Shown: positions 1-7,884 of the stretch, piece by piece | Numbering within the stretch: the first letter of the stretch is position 1 | Layout of the letters: each line of letters starts with the position of its first letter | Assembly: GCA_047404195.1 (NCBI GenBank) | Contig: JBDOIU010000031.1 | Location: 1 to 24,022 of the forward strand | DNA from: JAJRRL01 sp047404195 | GTDB lineage: Bacteria > Pseudomonadota > Gammaproteobacteria > JAJRRL01 | Length of the DNA stretch: 24,022 nt | Reading direction: 5' to 3' | The notes under the pieces: model-generated | What the model was told of the DNA's origin: nothing | The model's input: the letters and a program-made list of their open reading frames with translations, nothing else | The model's database searches: none | Translations under genes and position numbers: made by a program

Positions 1-225
1 CTCGGCTTGTTTTTCATTGCTATTATTTGCATTTTTACTCATATTATCCTCCACGCTTACAATAAGGCATATAAAGGGTTCAGACCCTACAATCTAAATA
101 TAGCAGGATGTTTTATATTTATCCTGTCTTTGTTCTTGAGTGAAATGCTAGCCCTGCAAAAGAAATATCAGGCACAGGGCATGCAGATGCCAAAAAATGT
201 TGCTACCATTTTCAGCCAACTATAA
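1..225 (+). CDS. Membrane protein fragment, 5' end outside window
   Basis: The reading frame is open from the left edge of the window, so the gene probably begins upstream; a TTG at position 7 is only a nominal start. About 74 residues are visible. They contain two hydrophobic stretches, one near the window edge (FFIAIICIFTHIIL) and one around IAGCFIFILSLFLSEML, separated by a basic, aromatic loop, and then a polar tail. It therefore looks like the C-terminal part of a small inner-membrane protein. The last 29 bases overlap the start of the next + strand gene, which suggests co-transcription. No family is recognised. Confidence 0.4.
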   Translation, partial: LGLFFIAIICIFTHIILHAYNKAYKGFRPYNLNIAGCFIFILSLFLSEMLALQKKYQAQGMQMPKNVATIFSQL

Positions 226-1573
226 TCACACTGACTCTTTTAATCAGTTACCAGACAAATATACATCCTTTGATAAATCATTTGGCATTTTACAAGAAAA
301 TGATGGATACCAAGCAGATTACTTCAAGGCGATGAAAGAGGTTTTGGAGAAAGATCCACAATATGCATCCTTAACAAGCAAAATGGTTATGGTTCCTGTC
401 CCTACCATCAGTCGTCAACATGGTGCGATGAGCCCAAAGCAGCAGCAATCAGCCCTTTATAATTTACGTCAAGCTCAACGTGATAACCCAGGTGCACTCA
501 TCGCTGTTAATTTAGACGCAGCAAAACCACATTCAACCGCATCAAGTACAATAGGCGGTGCTTATATGGGTACATTTGGTAGCTATATTGGTAACATACG
601 GCAACAGTTTAATCAGTGTATGGCGAATGGTCCAGCGAACCGTGCTCAACAATCGCCGCTGGTTCAGCAGCCAATGCCTGCACAGCCAGCTGTGCCTCCA
701 GCGCCTCGTTCTAGTGAGAAGATATCAGAGTTATATGATAGTGCTGAAGGTCTTTCAGCTGATATATCCGGCAATAATTTTGTAATCAAACTAAATAGCA
801 GTGATGAAGCAGCTAGGTTTATATCTCTGATGAACCAAACAGAGAAGGCTCAACAATACCCAGGTGCCATAGGTTTCTTTTGCAATCAACAAGGTAATCG
901 TGTTGCTATTAACATGTCAAACATTAGAACTCATGATAACTTAGATATCTTAACAACAGCTATATCCTCTGTCAATCAGGCACATATTTTTCATGCACAA
1001 GCCTCTTCAGCAAGTCAGATGAGAGGTGTTCAGCCAGTTCCACAACAGGCTGCTGCAGGCCGGGGATTGTTTGCGGATCCTGCTGAGCAGCAGGCAAAAC
1101 ATCAGTTAATGGGGATGTCTCATGGGCTCCAACCAGACCCAGCTAAAACTGCTGGAGGGGGTCAATTTATTTCAAGAGTTGTAGGATCCATCTTAAAACA
1201 TAAAATGATAAAGTATACTATTATCAAAGAAAGTGGCAGTGAATATCGTATTCGCTTCGAGGATCAGCCAGATATTTCGATTCGCAGTTTTGGAGACTTA
1301 CAAAAATTGTCACAAAATCCGCCGCAATTCTCAGCATCGCCCGGTCCCGCCTGGAAGCATTCAGCTGGGCCGGTAGGGGCTAGGCCATTTGAAGATGGTA
1401 ACGTTAAGACTCATTCAAACGCACCTTCTAGTCCGCCAACTGTATTTGGTGATGAGACAGGACGTGGAGCCCCATTTAGTGACGACCTGCACAAGCCACC
1501 TCCACAGTCAAGATACACCCCTCCCCCTCGTTCTGATAAAACTGACCCTGACCCTGACTTTAGTCCCAATTGA
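197..1573 (+). CDS. Hypothetical 458-aa proline/glutamine-rich protein, possible secreted or effector-like protein
   Basis: I do not recognise this protein. It has no signal peptide or membrane segment. An N-terminal domain of about 140 residues is followed by a Gln/Pro/Ala-rich linker (about residues 145-175), a compact segment containing FVIKLNSSDEAARFISLM, a second linker, a segment with EYRIRFEDQPDISI, and a disordered tail rich in Pro, Asp and Gly. The two segments resemble each other in pattern (SG, two residues, then an alternating I-K/R-L/F strand and a helix) and resemble GELCIKFNDQAARDDFLTQM in the 492-aa protein encoded at 4.5-6.0 kb. The start at 197 overlaps the preceding ORF by 29 bp and lacks a convincing Shine-Dalgarno, so a later ATG is possible. 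Modular soluble segments joined by low-complexity linkers resemble secreted effectors of intracellular bacteria, but this is only an analogy. Confidence 0.6.
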   Translation: MLLPFSANYNHTDSFNQLPDKYTSFDKSFGILQENDGYQADYFKAMKEVLEKDPQYASLTSKMVMVPVPTISRQHGAMSPKQQQSALYNLRQAQRDNPGALIAVNLDAAKPHSTASSTIGGAYMGTFGSYIGNIRQQFNQCMANGPANRAQQSPLVQQPMPAQPAVPPAPRSSEKISELYDSAEGLSADISGNNFVIKLNSSDEAARFISLMNQTEKAQQYPGAIGFFCNQQGNRVAINMSNIRTHDNLDILTTAISSVNQAHIFHAQASSASQMRGVQPVPQQAAAGRGLFADPAEQQAKHQLMGMSHGLQPDPAKTAGGGQFISRVVGSILKHKMIKYTIIKESGSEYRIRFEDQPDISIRSFGDLQKLSQNPPQFSASPGPAWKHSAGPVGARPFEDGNVKTHSNAPSSPPTVFGDETGRGAPFSDDLHKPPPQSRYTPPPRSDKTDPDPDFSPN

Positions 1574-1635
1574 ATGAAGCCTAGCGCAGTAGTGCGTCGC
1601 GATATCTGGTTCGTGCCAGGCCACTAATAGGTGGA

Positions 1636-3576
1636 TTATTCAGCATAGGTATCGAAGCAGAGCTGCATGGGATGAAGTGTCGACGGCTTGCCATTAATCA
1701 CAAGCGATAAGTCTTTCCATGCAAACAAGGGGTATCGTTCTAAATCATCTAATAGTTGGTCATTGCCTAAGGTTTCTGTTTCTAACCAATGATGCTCATT
1801 TGTCGTCTGTATGTCTGTCTGTAGTGTTGAGCCACGTGCTTTTAGCGCCACTTGATCTGTCTCTGTGAGAACTGGGTTGCTATTTTTTTTGTAAAGACAA
1901 AAGCACAGAGTGTGTTGAGTCTGACTGAGTAAGCGTATGCAGGAGTAGCCTTGTTTATAAAAGCAAAAGTCCACCAATGCGTGTTGTGACTCTGTGTTGT
2001 TACCACGCTGCAGTGATCGGATAATGGGCTGTAAGACGCGGTGTACGGATTCTGGGGCATAGCGGGTTTTTGCATGTACCAACTGATTAATGGGTGACAA
2101 AGCCGGGATCATGAGTAGCCTGTCTTCATTGATGCGATAGGCCGCCTGTATAATCTCGCTGCTTGAGCGCTGACTTCGGGCGGAAAGTTGCGTGTGCAGT
2201 TGGTCATAGTCCTGAATGAATTGAATTGCTTGTTGCTGGCAATCCGCCAGTTGATCCTGGTCATGGATAATATCGTCTTTGAACCAGGCACTGACCTCAG
2301 GATAAAGTTTATCACAATGACTGCGTGGCTCTTCTGTGCCTGTGGGTATGAACTGATGACCTGATAAAAAGTGCAGGCCGTTCTTGCTGTTGAATGCTTG
2401 GTAGTGTTTTAACAAAGGGTATGCACGAAAAAAACGCGAAAAGTTAAAGGCATGATTGGTCAGCGACTGTGGAAAGACAGCTGCATAGCCATCGACATTT
2501 AAAGCTGTTTTTTTTGCTAATTGGTAAAATGACTTGGCCAGTTTGTTGATGGCGGCTTGTTGCTTTTTACTCAGCCTCAAGCCATCTTCGAGGCCCATGA
2601 GGCGGCATAAACCACGTGCAATGGTGGTATGCATATTGTCTAGCATACTTTGTTGACACATCTCTGCGCTGATGTTGCTGTCTGCCGCTTGTAAGTGATC
2701 ACACAGTGACTCCAAAATCAGTTGTTGCCCCATGTATTCGTAAGGAAAGTAGTTGGCCTGATAGCCATTCACGGCGCTGAACTGTGGACTGCGTGCATGC
2801 AGTCCACAAACAGACTGTAAGTCAATTAAATCGCCTTCTGGGGAGATGTTACCAGCAGACCAGCAGCCATGCACAATGCGCTCTATGAACTTGTTACCTT
2901 CAAGGCGACCAAACCCGCGAGCAACAGCATTGATACTGTCATGAGATAAGGGCTTTTTCTCTTGGAACAAATGCGTCACGCGACGCAGCGAACATGACTC
3001 AGTGATGCGAATGATTTGCGCTCGTTGGACCTGGATGGGCTCATTACCCAGAAAGCTATCGCACCACTCATCTTCAAACAACATGATTGCTAAGACAGGT
3101 GATACATTGATATCACTTTGTGAAGATAACATATTCGCAACGATGGTTTCCCAGATGGCTTCGCGTATTTCAAACTTACCGTCAGAGTGAAATGGTCGAT
3201 CTGATACGGCCAGGGGTGTTTTTTCACCTTTAATGTTAAGGCATTTACCCATATAAAATGCGCGGCCAGATCCCATGTTACCAGACAGTGACATATCCAA
3301 TGGATCAGCTTGTTTGTCTACAAAGGCCCAGGCAACTTGCTCGTTGCCTTGATCCTCAGAGAGCGTCACTGAAAAGTGCCGTCCCAAGAAGTCAGCCATA
3401 CTAAGCCAGTCATTGGGTTGCTCTGTAAAAATACTTTGGAACAGTTCGCTATTGATATAGGCGGGCAATAGCTTCTGTTGTCGTTGATAAACCGGCACTT
3501 TCAGCAGTGTGTCTTCAGACAGTTGCTCGCAAATAATGGGTTTGGCCGACCAGGCCAAAAAAGTATCGTCATTCAT
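1636..3576 (-). CDS. Divergent SelO/YdiU-like (pseudokinase-fold) protein, 646 aa
   Basis: Visible motifs match the SelO (YdiU, UPF0061) protein-AMPylase family in order. GSGRAFYMG (residues 102-110) corresponds to the family G-D-G-R block. SDGKFEIREAIWETIVANML (131-150) matches the GDGRAVLRSTIRE-type helix. HGCWSAGNIS (236-245), followed by LID (250-252), matches HGVMNTDNMS plus the following IDYG. In the SelO family the Asp-Asn pair and the later Asp serve catalysis and metal binding; here the first Asp is Gly while the Asn (243) and the later Asp (252) are kept. The protein is longer than typical SelO (about 480 aa) and its C-terminal half is unfamiliar. It starts inside the end of the methyltransferase-like gene (8-bp overlap, ATGAATGA), so the two are probably translationally coupled. 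The fold assignment is moderate; activity is unknown and could be altered or lost. Two T8 runs inside the gene stay in frame. Confidence 0.6.
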   Translation of the reverse strand: MNDDTFLAWSAKPIICEQLSEDTLLKVPVYQRQQKLLPAYINSELFQSIFTEQPNDWLSMADFLGRHFSVTLSEDQGNEQVAWAFVDKQADPLDMSLSGNMGSGRAFYMGKCLNIKGEKTPLAVSDRPFHSDGKFEIREAIWETIVANMLSSQSDINVSPVLAIMLFEDEWCDSFLGNEPIQVQRAQIIRITESCSLRRVTHLFQEKKPLSHDSINAVARGFGRLEGNKFIERIVHGCWSAGNISPEGDLIDLQSVCGLHARSPQFSAVNGYQANYFPYEYMGQQLILESLCDHLQAADSNISAEMCQQSMLDNMHTTIARGLCRLMGLEDGLRLSKKQQAAINKLAKSFYQLAKKTALNVDGYAAVFPQSLTNHAFNFSRFFRAYPLLKHYQAFNSKNGLHFLSGHQFIPTGTEEPRSHCDKLYPEVSAWFKDDIIHDQDQLADCQQQAIQFIQDYDQLHTQLSARSQRSSSEIIQAAYRINEDRLLMIPALSPINQLVHAKTRYAPESVHRVLQPIIRSLQRGNNTESQHALVDFCFYKQGYSCIRLLSQTQHTLCFCLYKKNSNPVLTETDQVALKARGSTLQTDIQTTNEHHWLETETLGNDQLLDDLERYPLFAWKDLSLVINGKPSTLHPMQLCFDTYAE

Positions 3577-4261
3577 TATTCATCACCAGCCAGTGCGGAT
3601 GCTCACTGATCGGTGAAACACCCAATGCATGTTGTATCTCTGCAAGCAAGGCTTGCGCATACTGATCAGCATACACTAAAAATGGGTATTCATGTTGGTG
3701 TTGCTGATAAAAACCACTGTCATATGCGCTGATAATGGCACAGCGACAGCGTGAGAGTAGTGTCAGCCATTGTGTTTTAGTTGCTTGCATGGCTTGTTGT
3801 CTGAGTTTGGGCTGGTTGTGGATGGACTGCCATTGCGCATTGGCCAGCTGTGCACCAGCGTCAGCATCATAGTCTTTGCCTTGTTGTGAGGCGAAGGGGG
3901 CTGCATCAAGACAGGCTCTGAGTATGAAGTCATCCAATGGGTGATTACTCAATACCACATCAAAGCTGTGTTGTGTGGCTTGGTTCGCTAGAAATGAGTC
4001 AAGAGACTGGCACTTAGAGAAGACCCTCGCATTGGGTAGCAATTGTTGCACTTTTTCAGCGGTGACAGCAAGTGCTTGTGCATCAACGTCTAGCAGCGTG
4101 ATTTGGCCACAAAAACCCATTTCAGCCAAGCCATAAGCAACTTTAGCTCTGCTACCCGGTGCGACTTCTAGAACATGGGCAGTCGGTAGCACTTTCAGTT
4201 TTGATAACCAGCGTGCGTAGTGCTGCCCAATGTGTTGGTCCCAGGCGCTCTTCTTACACAA
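3569..4261 (-). CDS. Putative class I SAM-dependent methyltransferase, 230 aa
   Basis: The sequence has a Rossmann-type pattern: VLEVAPGSRAKVAYGL (about residues 30-45) resembles motif I with E-V-A-P-G-S, ITLLDVD (about 54-60) fits the acidic residue after strand 2, and FDVVLSNHPLDD (about 100-111) resembles motif IV with an N-H-P-L variant of NPPF/Y. These indicate SAM binding, but the substrate is unknown. The start is TTG at 4261, preceded by GGAGGG inside the end of the upstream membrane ORF, and no ATG lies nearby. It sits 6 bp after the small membrane ORF and overlaps the SelO-like gene by 8 bp, so all three are probably one transcript. The motif I and IV variants mean it could also be a degenerate methyltransferase fold. 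Confidence 0.65.
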   Translation of the reverse strand: MCKKSAWDQHIGQHYARWLSKLKVLPTAHVLEVAPGSRAKVAYGLAEMGFCGQITLLDVDAQALAVTAEKVQQLLPNARVFSKCQSLDSFLANQATQHSFDVVLSNHPLDDFILRACLDAAPFASQQGKDYDADAGAQLANAQWQSIHNQPKLRQQAMQATKTQWLTLLSRCRCAIISAYDSGFYQQHQHEYPFLVYADQYAQALLAEIQHALGVSPISEHPHWLVMNNE

Positions 4262-4267
4262 GGAATT

Positions 4268-4549
4268 TTATCCCTCCGAATGTGAAAGCTCTGTGTAGTC
4301 TGACTGCTCTTGTTTGAGCTTGGCCGCGCCAAAGGCTGTTGCAATACCGCCGCCCACTGCAGCCACACCACCACCAGCTAAACCGGCGATGATACCTGGC
4401 ATAGCGAAAGTAGCTGCTAAACCAATGAGGGGGAGCACGACATGCGCTAGTGGTAATGTCAGGGCAACAACCGCGGCAATGATCCCAAGAGCAAGGATAG
4501 TCGCGCCAGTGAATGTGAGCTTAACGCCGTGCTTTTGGGGGGGGGGCAT
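4268..4549 (-). CDS. Small two-helix membrane ORF, probably the out-of-frame C-terminus of the 492-aa gene
   Basis: The 93 residues contain two long hydrophobic, Gly/Ala-rich segments (about residues 13-35 and 38-70) and a charged tail, so they look like a membrane hairpin. The only ATG lies directly before a run of ten C and inside the last codons of the 492-aa gene, and no Shine-Dalgarno precedes it. Reading through the C tract with nine (or twelve) C residues instead of ten joins the 492-aa frame to this one, giving a predicted 576-aa protein with a C-terminal membrane hairpin. I therefore think this is more likely the phase-variable or mis-called C-terminus of the upstream gene than an independent gene. 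The methyltransferase-like gene follows after 6 bp. Confidence 0.5.
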   Translation of the reverse strand: MPPPQKHGVKLTFTGATILALGIIAAVVALTLPLAHVVLPLIGLAATFAMPGIIAGLAGGGVAAVGGGIATAFGAAKLKQEQSDYTELSHSEG

Positions 4550-5999
4550 ATACAGCGGCAGGTGCGTTGGGGTATTGATAGAAAGCGGCGGCCGTAGGAT
4601 CTGAAGCTATTGTAGTGCCGGAAAATGGTGCGGCAAAGCCGGGTGTAGATACACCAGATTTGCTGTCATAGTACGGTACACGATATCTACCAAAAAAATT
4701 GCGTTGATCAAAGTAGATGCGATCGCTTTGTTTCGGAAAAAGATTGAAAATACTGCGTGCTGACGAATCGATGGTTGTCGCATTTTGAGCCCATCTACCT
4801 CCGAGCGATTCTTGGGGTTGAGATAGGGTGACACTGAAATATTTGAGAAAGCGCGCCCGAACAGCCTTGTCACCAAAGCAGGTAGCAAACTCCTCGTTTT
4901 GAGCCTTGTAGCCATGTAGGTAAACGCGTATAGCGAATTTATCATGGCGTGGATCATTAGCCGTGTAAAAATGTTCAAACGTATTGAAGACATACCGCTG
5001 GAGATTTTGATCTTTCTGCTCGTTATCCACATGCTTGTAAGCTTGGTTATTTGCAGCGATTGTTGGTCGCGATCCATCTCGATTTTCCATTTGTGTTAAA
5101 AAATCATCACGAGCTGCTTGATCATTGAATTTTATACACAGCTCTCCTTTGCGCGTTCGGTAGAAGTGGTGTGATTGTGTGGGGATGGAAGTGATATCAG
5201 CTATGGCCTCAATGGCCTCAGGAGTCACTATGCTCTGCAATGTATTAGGGCAACCATTTTGTCGGGTACTTCGCAGCACAGCATTCGCCGCATCTTTCAA
5301 GTAAGTATCAGTTGGGTTTGTATTTATGACCCGCTGTGCTAGACCCAGTAGCTGTGAAAAGTGATCACGGACATACCCAGCAAGGTTATGATTATAGTTG
5401 TCATGTTGTGGCAGGTTAACATATGCTGAGCCTTGACTAAGTGCGTGCAGGGCTAGGCTCATGTCAGCAAGCACTAGTTGTTCAGCATCCAAAATGGGAA
5501 CGCCTTCCGAGCCCATTCCAATCAGGTCAACAACTTTGTTTGCCAGCTGACCATAAAAATCTCGAGTAGCTTGATTACTTGGTGCGAGCGCAGGTGCAGG
5601 TACAGGTGCATCTCTCCGTTCAGGTGGTTGGGCGCTGGTATAGCGCCAACTATTTTCGTCACGATTTCGATTAACCGTATTAAGCACAGCCAGCGCTATT
5701 TCGCGAATTTGTAGATTTTCTGAGGCATCTGTAATTGCATTTCGCCAGGACTGAGCTTGGAAGCTTTCTTCTTGTTGTATCTTTTTCAGAGCAAATATGC
5801 CAGCGAAACCGCTGTAGACTAGTTCGTGTAAGACGGTTCTTTGTTTGTTATTCAGGTTGTCCCACTGAGCCTGTGTGTACCTAGCGACAGCACCACTGTA
5901 ACGAAATTCGTAGAGAGTCATCTGGGAAGCATATGATGGTGGCGCGTATTCGACTCTTCTGACATTCCATAGCGTGATATTATTGTCTAATTGGATCAT
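4521..5999 (-). CDS. Hypothetical 492-aa repeat-family protein, paralogue of the 366-aa protein
   Basis: I do not recognise a known family. Domain 1 (about residues 1-90) has the pattern N-V-R...YRYSG-like strand (FRYSGAVARYT), AQW, QRT, LHELV, SGF and a W, and is shared with both repeats of the 366-aa paralogue. Domain 2 (about 150-270) begins FYGQLANKVVDLIGMG and is shared with the paralogue through SIPT. The remainder (about 280-470), with GELCIKFNDQAARDDF, is unique to this copy but resembles segments of the 458-aa protein. There is no signal peptide. ATG at 5999 follows AGGAGAAAAATT, a good ribosome site matching that of the paralogue. The gene ends just after a ten-C tract that controls fusion to the membrane ORF. 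A DUF2975 remnant and an XRE regulator lie immediately upstream on the same strand. Confidence 0.6.
   Translation of the reverse strand: MIQLDNNITLWNVRRVEYAPPSYASQMTLYEFRYSGAVARYTQAQWDNLNNKQRTVLHELVYSGFAGIFALKKIQQEESFQAQSWRNAITDASENLQIREIALAVLNTVNRNRDENSWRYTSAQPPERRDAPVPAPALAPSNQATRDFYGQLANKVVDLIGMGSEGVPILDAEQLVLADMSLALHALSQGSAYVNLPQHDNYNHNLAGYVRDHFSQLLGLAQRVINTNPTDTYLKDAANAVLRSTRQNGCPNTLQSIVTPEAIEAIADITSIPTQSHHFYRTRKGELCIKFNDQAARDDFLTQMENRDGSRPTIAANNQAYKHVDNEQKDQNLQRYVFNTFEHFYTANDPRHDKFAIRVYLHGYKAQNEEFATCFGDKAVRARFLKYFSVTLSQPQESLGGRWAQNATTIDSSARSIFNLFPKQSDRIYFDQRNFFGRYRVPYYDSKSGVSTPGFAAPFSGTTIASDPTAAAFYQYPNAPAAVYAPPPKARR
4537..4546. repeat. Ten-base homopolymer (C10 on the minus strand), candidate contingency tract
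   Basis: Ten consecutive G on the + strand read as C10 in the minus-strand coding sequence. As given, the 492-aa frame ends five codons after its second in-tract proline (PKARR then stop). Loss of one C, or gain of two, places the frame into the 93-aa two-helix ORF. Mononucleotide G/C tracts of this length are known to slip in phase-variable genes of other bacteria, and they are also prone to sequencing error. Confidence 0.6.
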
Positions 6000-6117
6000 A
6001 ATTTTTCTCCTAGGTTGTATCAGTGCACAAGCGCAAATAAATTCGACAATTTAATATATTATCGTCTTTTTGCGCATATAGCAAACACTTTTTGGTTTTT
6101 TATTGCAAGCACTTGTT

Positions 6118-6333
6118 TTATCCGTCTAGAGCGAGCAAATCACCGGGTTGGCAGTCAAGGTAGTGGCAAATGGCATTCAGGGTGCTCAGGCGGATGCCCA
6201 GTGCCTTGCCGCGTCGCAGTAGAGAGAGATTTTGTTCACTGATATCAATGGCTTGCGCCATTTCTTTGGCGGTAATTTTCTTTGCTTGCAGTACTCGATT
6301 GAGGGTGACGCGGATGTGGGGTTCGGTGGTCAT
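6118..6333 (-). CDS. XRE/Cro-type HTH regulator, YozG-like (copy A)
   Basis: This is a compact 71-aa DNA-binding protein made almost entirely of one helix-turn-helix: TAKEMAQAIDISEQNLSLLRRGKA (about residues 21-44) carries the HTH, followed by IRLSTLNAICHYLDCQPGDLL, the hallmark ending of the small HTH_26/YozG-like family. In many bacteria these regulators are paired with DUF2975 membrane proteins, and here the ATG overlaps the end of the truncated DUF2975 copy by 4 bp (ATGA). It differs from copy B only in its last residue (Gly versus Val). It lies 118 bp upstream of the 492-aa gene and may regulate it; that link is inferred from position. Confidence 0.8.
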   Translation of the reverse strand: MTTEPHIRVTLNRVLQAKKITAKEMAQAIDISEQNLSLLRRGKALGIRLSTLNAICHYLDCQPGDLLALDG

Positions 6334-6662
6334 ATAATTTGCCGCTGCTCTTCTTGCATGTCACTGGCTTTTTTCATGATATGCGCCATTAGCATCAATA
6401 TCACCGCCAATACCACCGAATTCACGCCAGACAGCCCCAGTTCAAATCGTAAGATTCGGTGTCCAACACCATTTTGCCAAGTCAAAATAACTGTTTTGGC
6501 TGCTCTTAGAAATGGGCTGGCGCATTGTGTGAGTAGCAGCGTTAAGCCACAGTAGCCCATTACCCTGGCATTGTGGCAACTAAAAAGCTCATTGTTGCTG
6601 TATTGTTTGAAAAGTTGCCGTTCCCACTCCAGTGCGACCACATAGCCACAGGCAATTGGCAT
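6330..6662 (-). pseudogene. N-terminally truncated DUF2975-like membrane protein (copy A)
   Basis: The 110-residue ORF matches the C-terminal two-thirds of the complete protein encoded at 8139-8687, including LFKQYSNNE, the long hydrophobic segment VNSVVLAVILMLMAHIM and the end MQEEQRQII. Homology continues upstream in the same frame, without a start codon, to about 6713 and stops at codon 59 of the full copy (counting from the TTG at 8693), so the first membrane segment is missing. The ATG at 6662 has no visible Shine-Dalgarno. It may still be translated and coupled to the regulator through the ATGA overlap, but it most simply reads as a duplication remnant. Confidence 0.65.
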
Positions 6663-6697
6663 ATCATCAGCAAAAGCCAGGCTCGGCTGTGCGCTAC

Positions 6698-7798
6698 TTA
6701 ATATTGACCAAATGGTGTTGGAATGCTATCGGCTGTGGCTTCAGGAGTAGTCATCTGTCTCAGCTCAAGAGGGCAATTCTCGCGTTCAGTACTTTGCAGT
6801 ATACTGTTCGCCGCTTGTAGTAAATAGGAGTCAGTTGGGTTTGCAGTTTGGACCCGCTGTGCTAGACCCAATAGCTGTAAAAAGTGATCACTGACATACT
6901 GACGCAGATTGTGATTATACGAGGTATGTTGTGGCAGGGTAACATGTTCTGAGCCTTGGCTAAGTGCGTGCAGGGCTTTAGCCATGTCAGCAAGCATTAG
7001 ATGTTCAGCACCGGTAATGGCAACGCCTTCCATGCCCATATCCATCAGCACGACAACATGCGCTGCCAGATCACGACAAAATTGTCGATTGGCTTGGGCG
7101 CTATCAACTTGTGGTGCTTGTACCTCAAGGCTGCCATGACTTGGGGCAGAGCCTGGGTTGTAATGCTGAAGTAAACTGGCCGCATCTGCGCAGTCGTTGA
7201 AATGCGTTCTCCAACCTTCCTGATCACGTATGTTTCGAAGAGCTGTTAGTCCAGGAAAACCACTGGAAACCAGCACGTGTCGCAGCGTTCTTTGATCGTC
7301 ATTCATTTCACCCCACTGAGCACTTGTGTATCGAACAGTACAGCCACTGTAATTAAAGTTATAGTCAACTGAAAGTGGCCCGCTCTGCATCCGGGATACG
7401 TTTGGTAGTAATGCACCATTATTTAAATGGATACCTCTCTGGAATGAATGATTGGCTTGGGCGCTATCAGCTTGTGGTGCTTGCACCTCAAGGCTGCCAT
7501 GACTTGGGGCAGAGCCTGGGTTGTAATGCTGAAGTAAACTGGCCACATCTGCGCAGTCGTTGAAATGCGTTCTCCAACCTTCCTGATCACGTATGTTTCG
7601 AAGAGCTGTTAGTCCAGGAAAACCACTGGAAACCAGCTCGTGTAGCAGCGTTCTTTGATCGTCATTCATTTCACCCCACTGAGCACTTGTGTATCGAACA
7701 GTACAGCCACTGTAATTAAAGTTATAGTCAACTGAAAGTGGCCCACTCTGCATCCGGGATACGTTCAATAATATGGTACCGTTACTTAATTTAATCAT
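6698..7798 (-). CDS. Hypothetical 366-aa repeat protein, chimeric C-terminus
   Basis: The protein has two near-identical copies of a domain of about 105 residues (NVSRMQSGPL, YNFNYSGCTVRYTSAQW, QRTL.H.LV, SGFPGLTALRNI, GWRTHFNDCAD) with a 121-residue period, then a domain (about residues 225-345) shared with the 492-aa paralogue (FCRDLAAHVVVLMDMG, LPQH, YNHNL, GLAQRV, NPTD). It ends abruptly after SIPT with PFGQY, codons read from the out-of-frame remnant of the duplicated DUF2975 gene, so the C-terminal third found in the paralogue is missing. I choose ATG at 7798: it follows AGGGGAAAAAATT and aligns with the paralogue's start, whereas an upstream ATG at 7846 would add 16 unconserved residues. 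Function is unknown. Confidence 0.65.
   Translation of the reverse strand: MIKLSNGTILLNVSRMQSGPLSVDYNFNYSGCTVRYTSAQWGEMNDDQRTLLHELVSSGFPGLTALRNIRDQEGWRTHFNDCADVASLLQHYNPGSAPSHGSLEVQAPQADSAQANHSFQRGIHLNNGALLPNVSRMQSGPLSVDYNFNYSGCTVRYTSAQWGEMNDDQRTLRHVLVSSGFPGLTALRNIRDQEGWRTHFNDCADAASLLQHYNPGSAPSHGSLEVQAPQVDSAQANRQFCRDLAAHVVVLMDMGMEGVAITGAEHLMLADMAKALHALSQGSEHVTLPQHTSYNHNLRQYVSDHFLQLLGLAQRVQTANPTDSYLLQAANSILQSTERENCPLELRQMTTPEATADSIPTPFGQY
7087..7402. repeat. Internal tandem repeat, unit 1
   Basis: About 316 bp that recur at 7450-7765 with a period of exactly 363 bp (121 codons), in frame inside the 366-aa gene. I count only around six mismatches by eye, indicating a recent duplication or ongoing conversion. 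Confidence 0.9.
7450..7765. repeat. Internal tandem repeat, unit 2
   Basis: Second copy of the 316-bp unit. The 47 bp between the units encode the short linker HSFQRGIHLNNGALLP, which resembles the protein's own N-terminus (IKLSNGTILL), so the whole first domain was duplicated rather than just its middle. Confidence 0.9.
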
Positions 7799-7884
7799 AA
7801 TTTTTTCCCCTATCTGATCCAGCATGGGCGTATAGATACAAGTCATTTTGCTTTCTAATTGGGATGTTAATATTTATTTGTATA

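Larger units (their letters stand above)
6077..6713. repeat. Direct repeat copy A (regulator plus DUF2975 C-terminal part)
   Basis: This stretch matches 7885-8525 at an offset of 1809 bp (1808 at the left end, where one base differs in length). By eye the two are identical over more than 200 bp of the regulator gene and slightly diverged in the membrane-protein part. The right boundary falls where the membrane-protein gene is cut, at codon 59 of the full copy counted from its TTG at 8693, and becomes the last codons and stop of the 366-aa gene. Confidence 0.85.

Noticed and set aside
4314..4604. 96-aa + strand ORF opposite the small membrane ORF
   Set aside because: Antisense of Gly/Ala-rich codons, no ribosome site, and it crosses the G10 run without any conserved feature.
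7799..7846. Upstream ATG for the 366-aa protein
   Set aside because: The paralogue begins at the equivalent of 7798, and only that ATG has a well-spaced Shine-Dalgarno.
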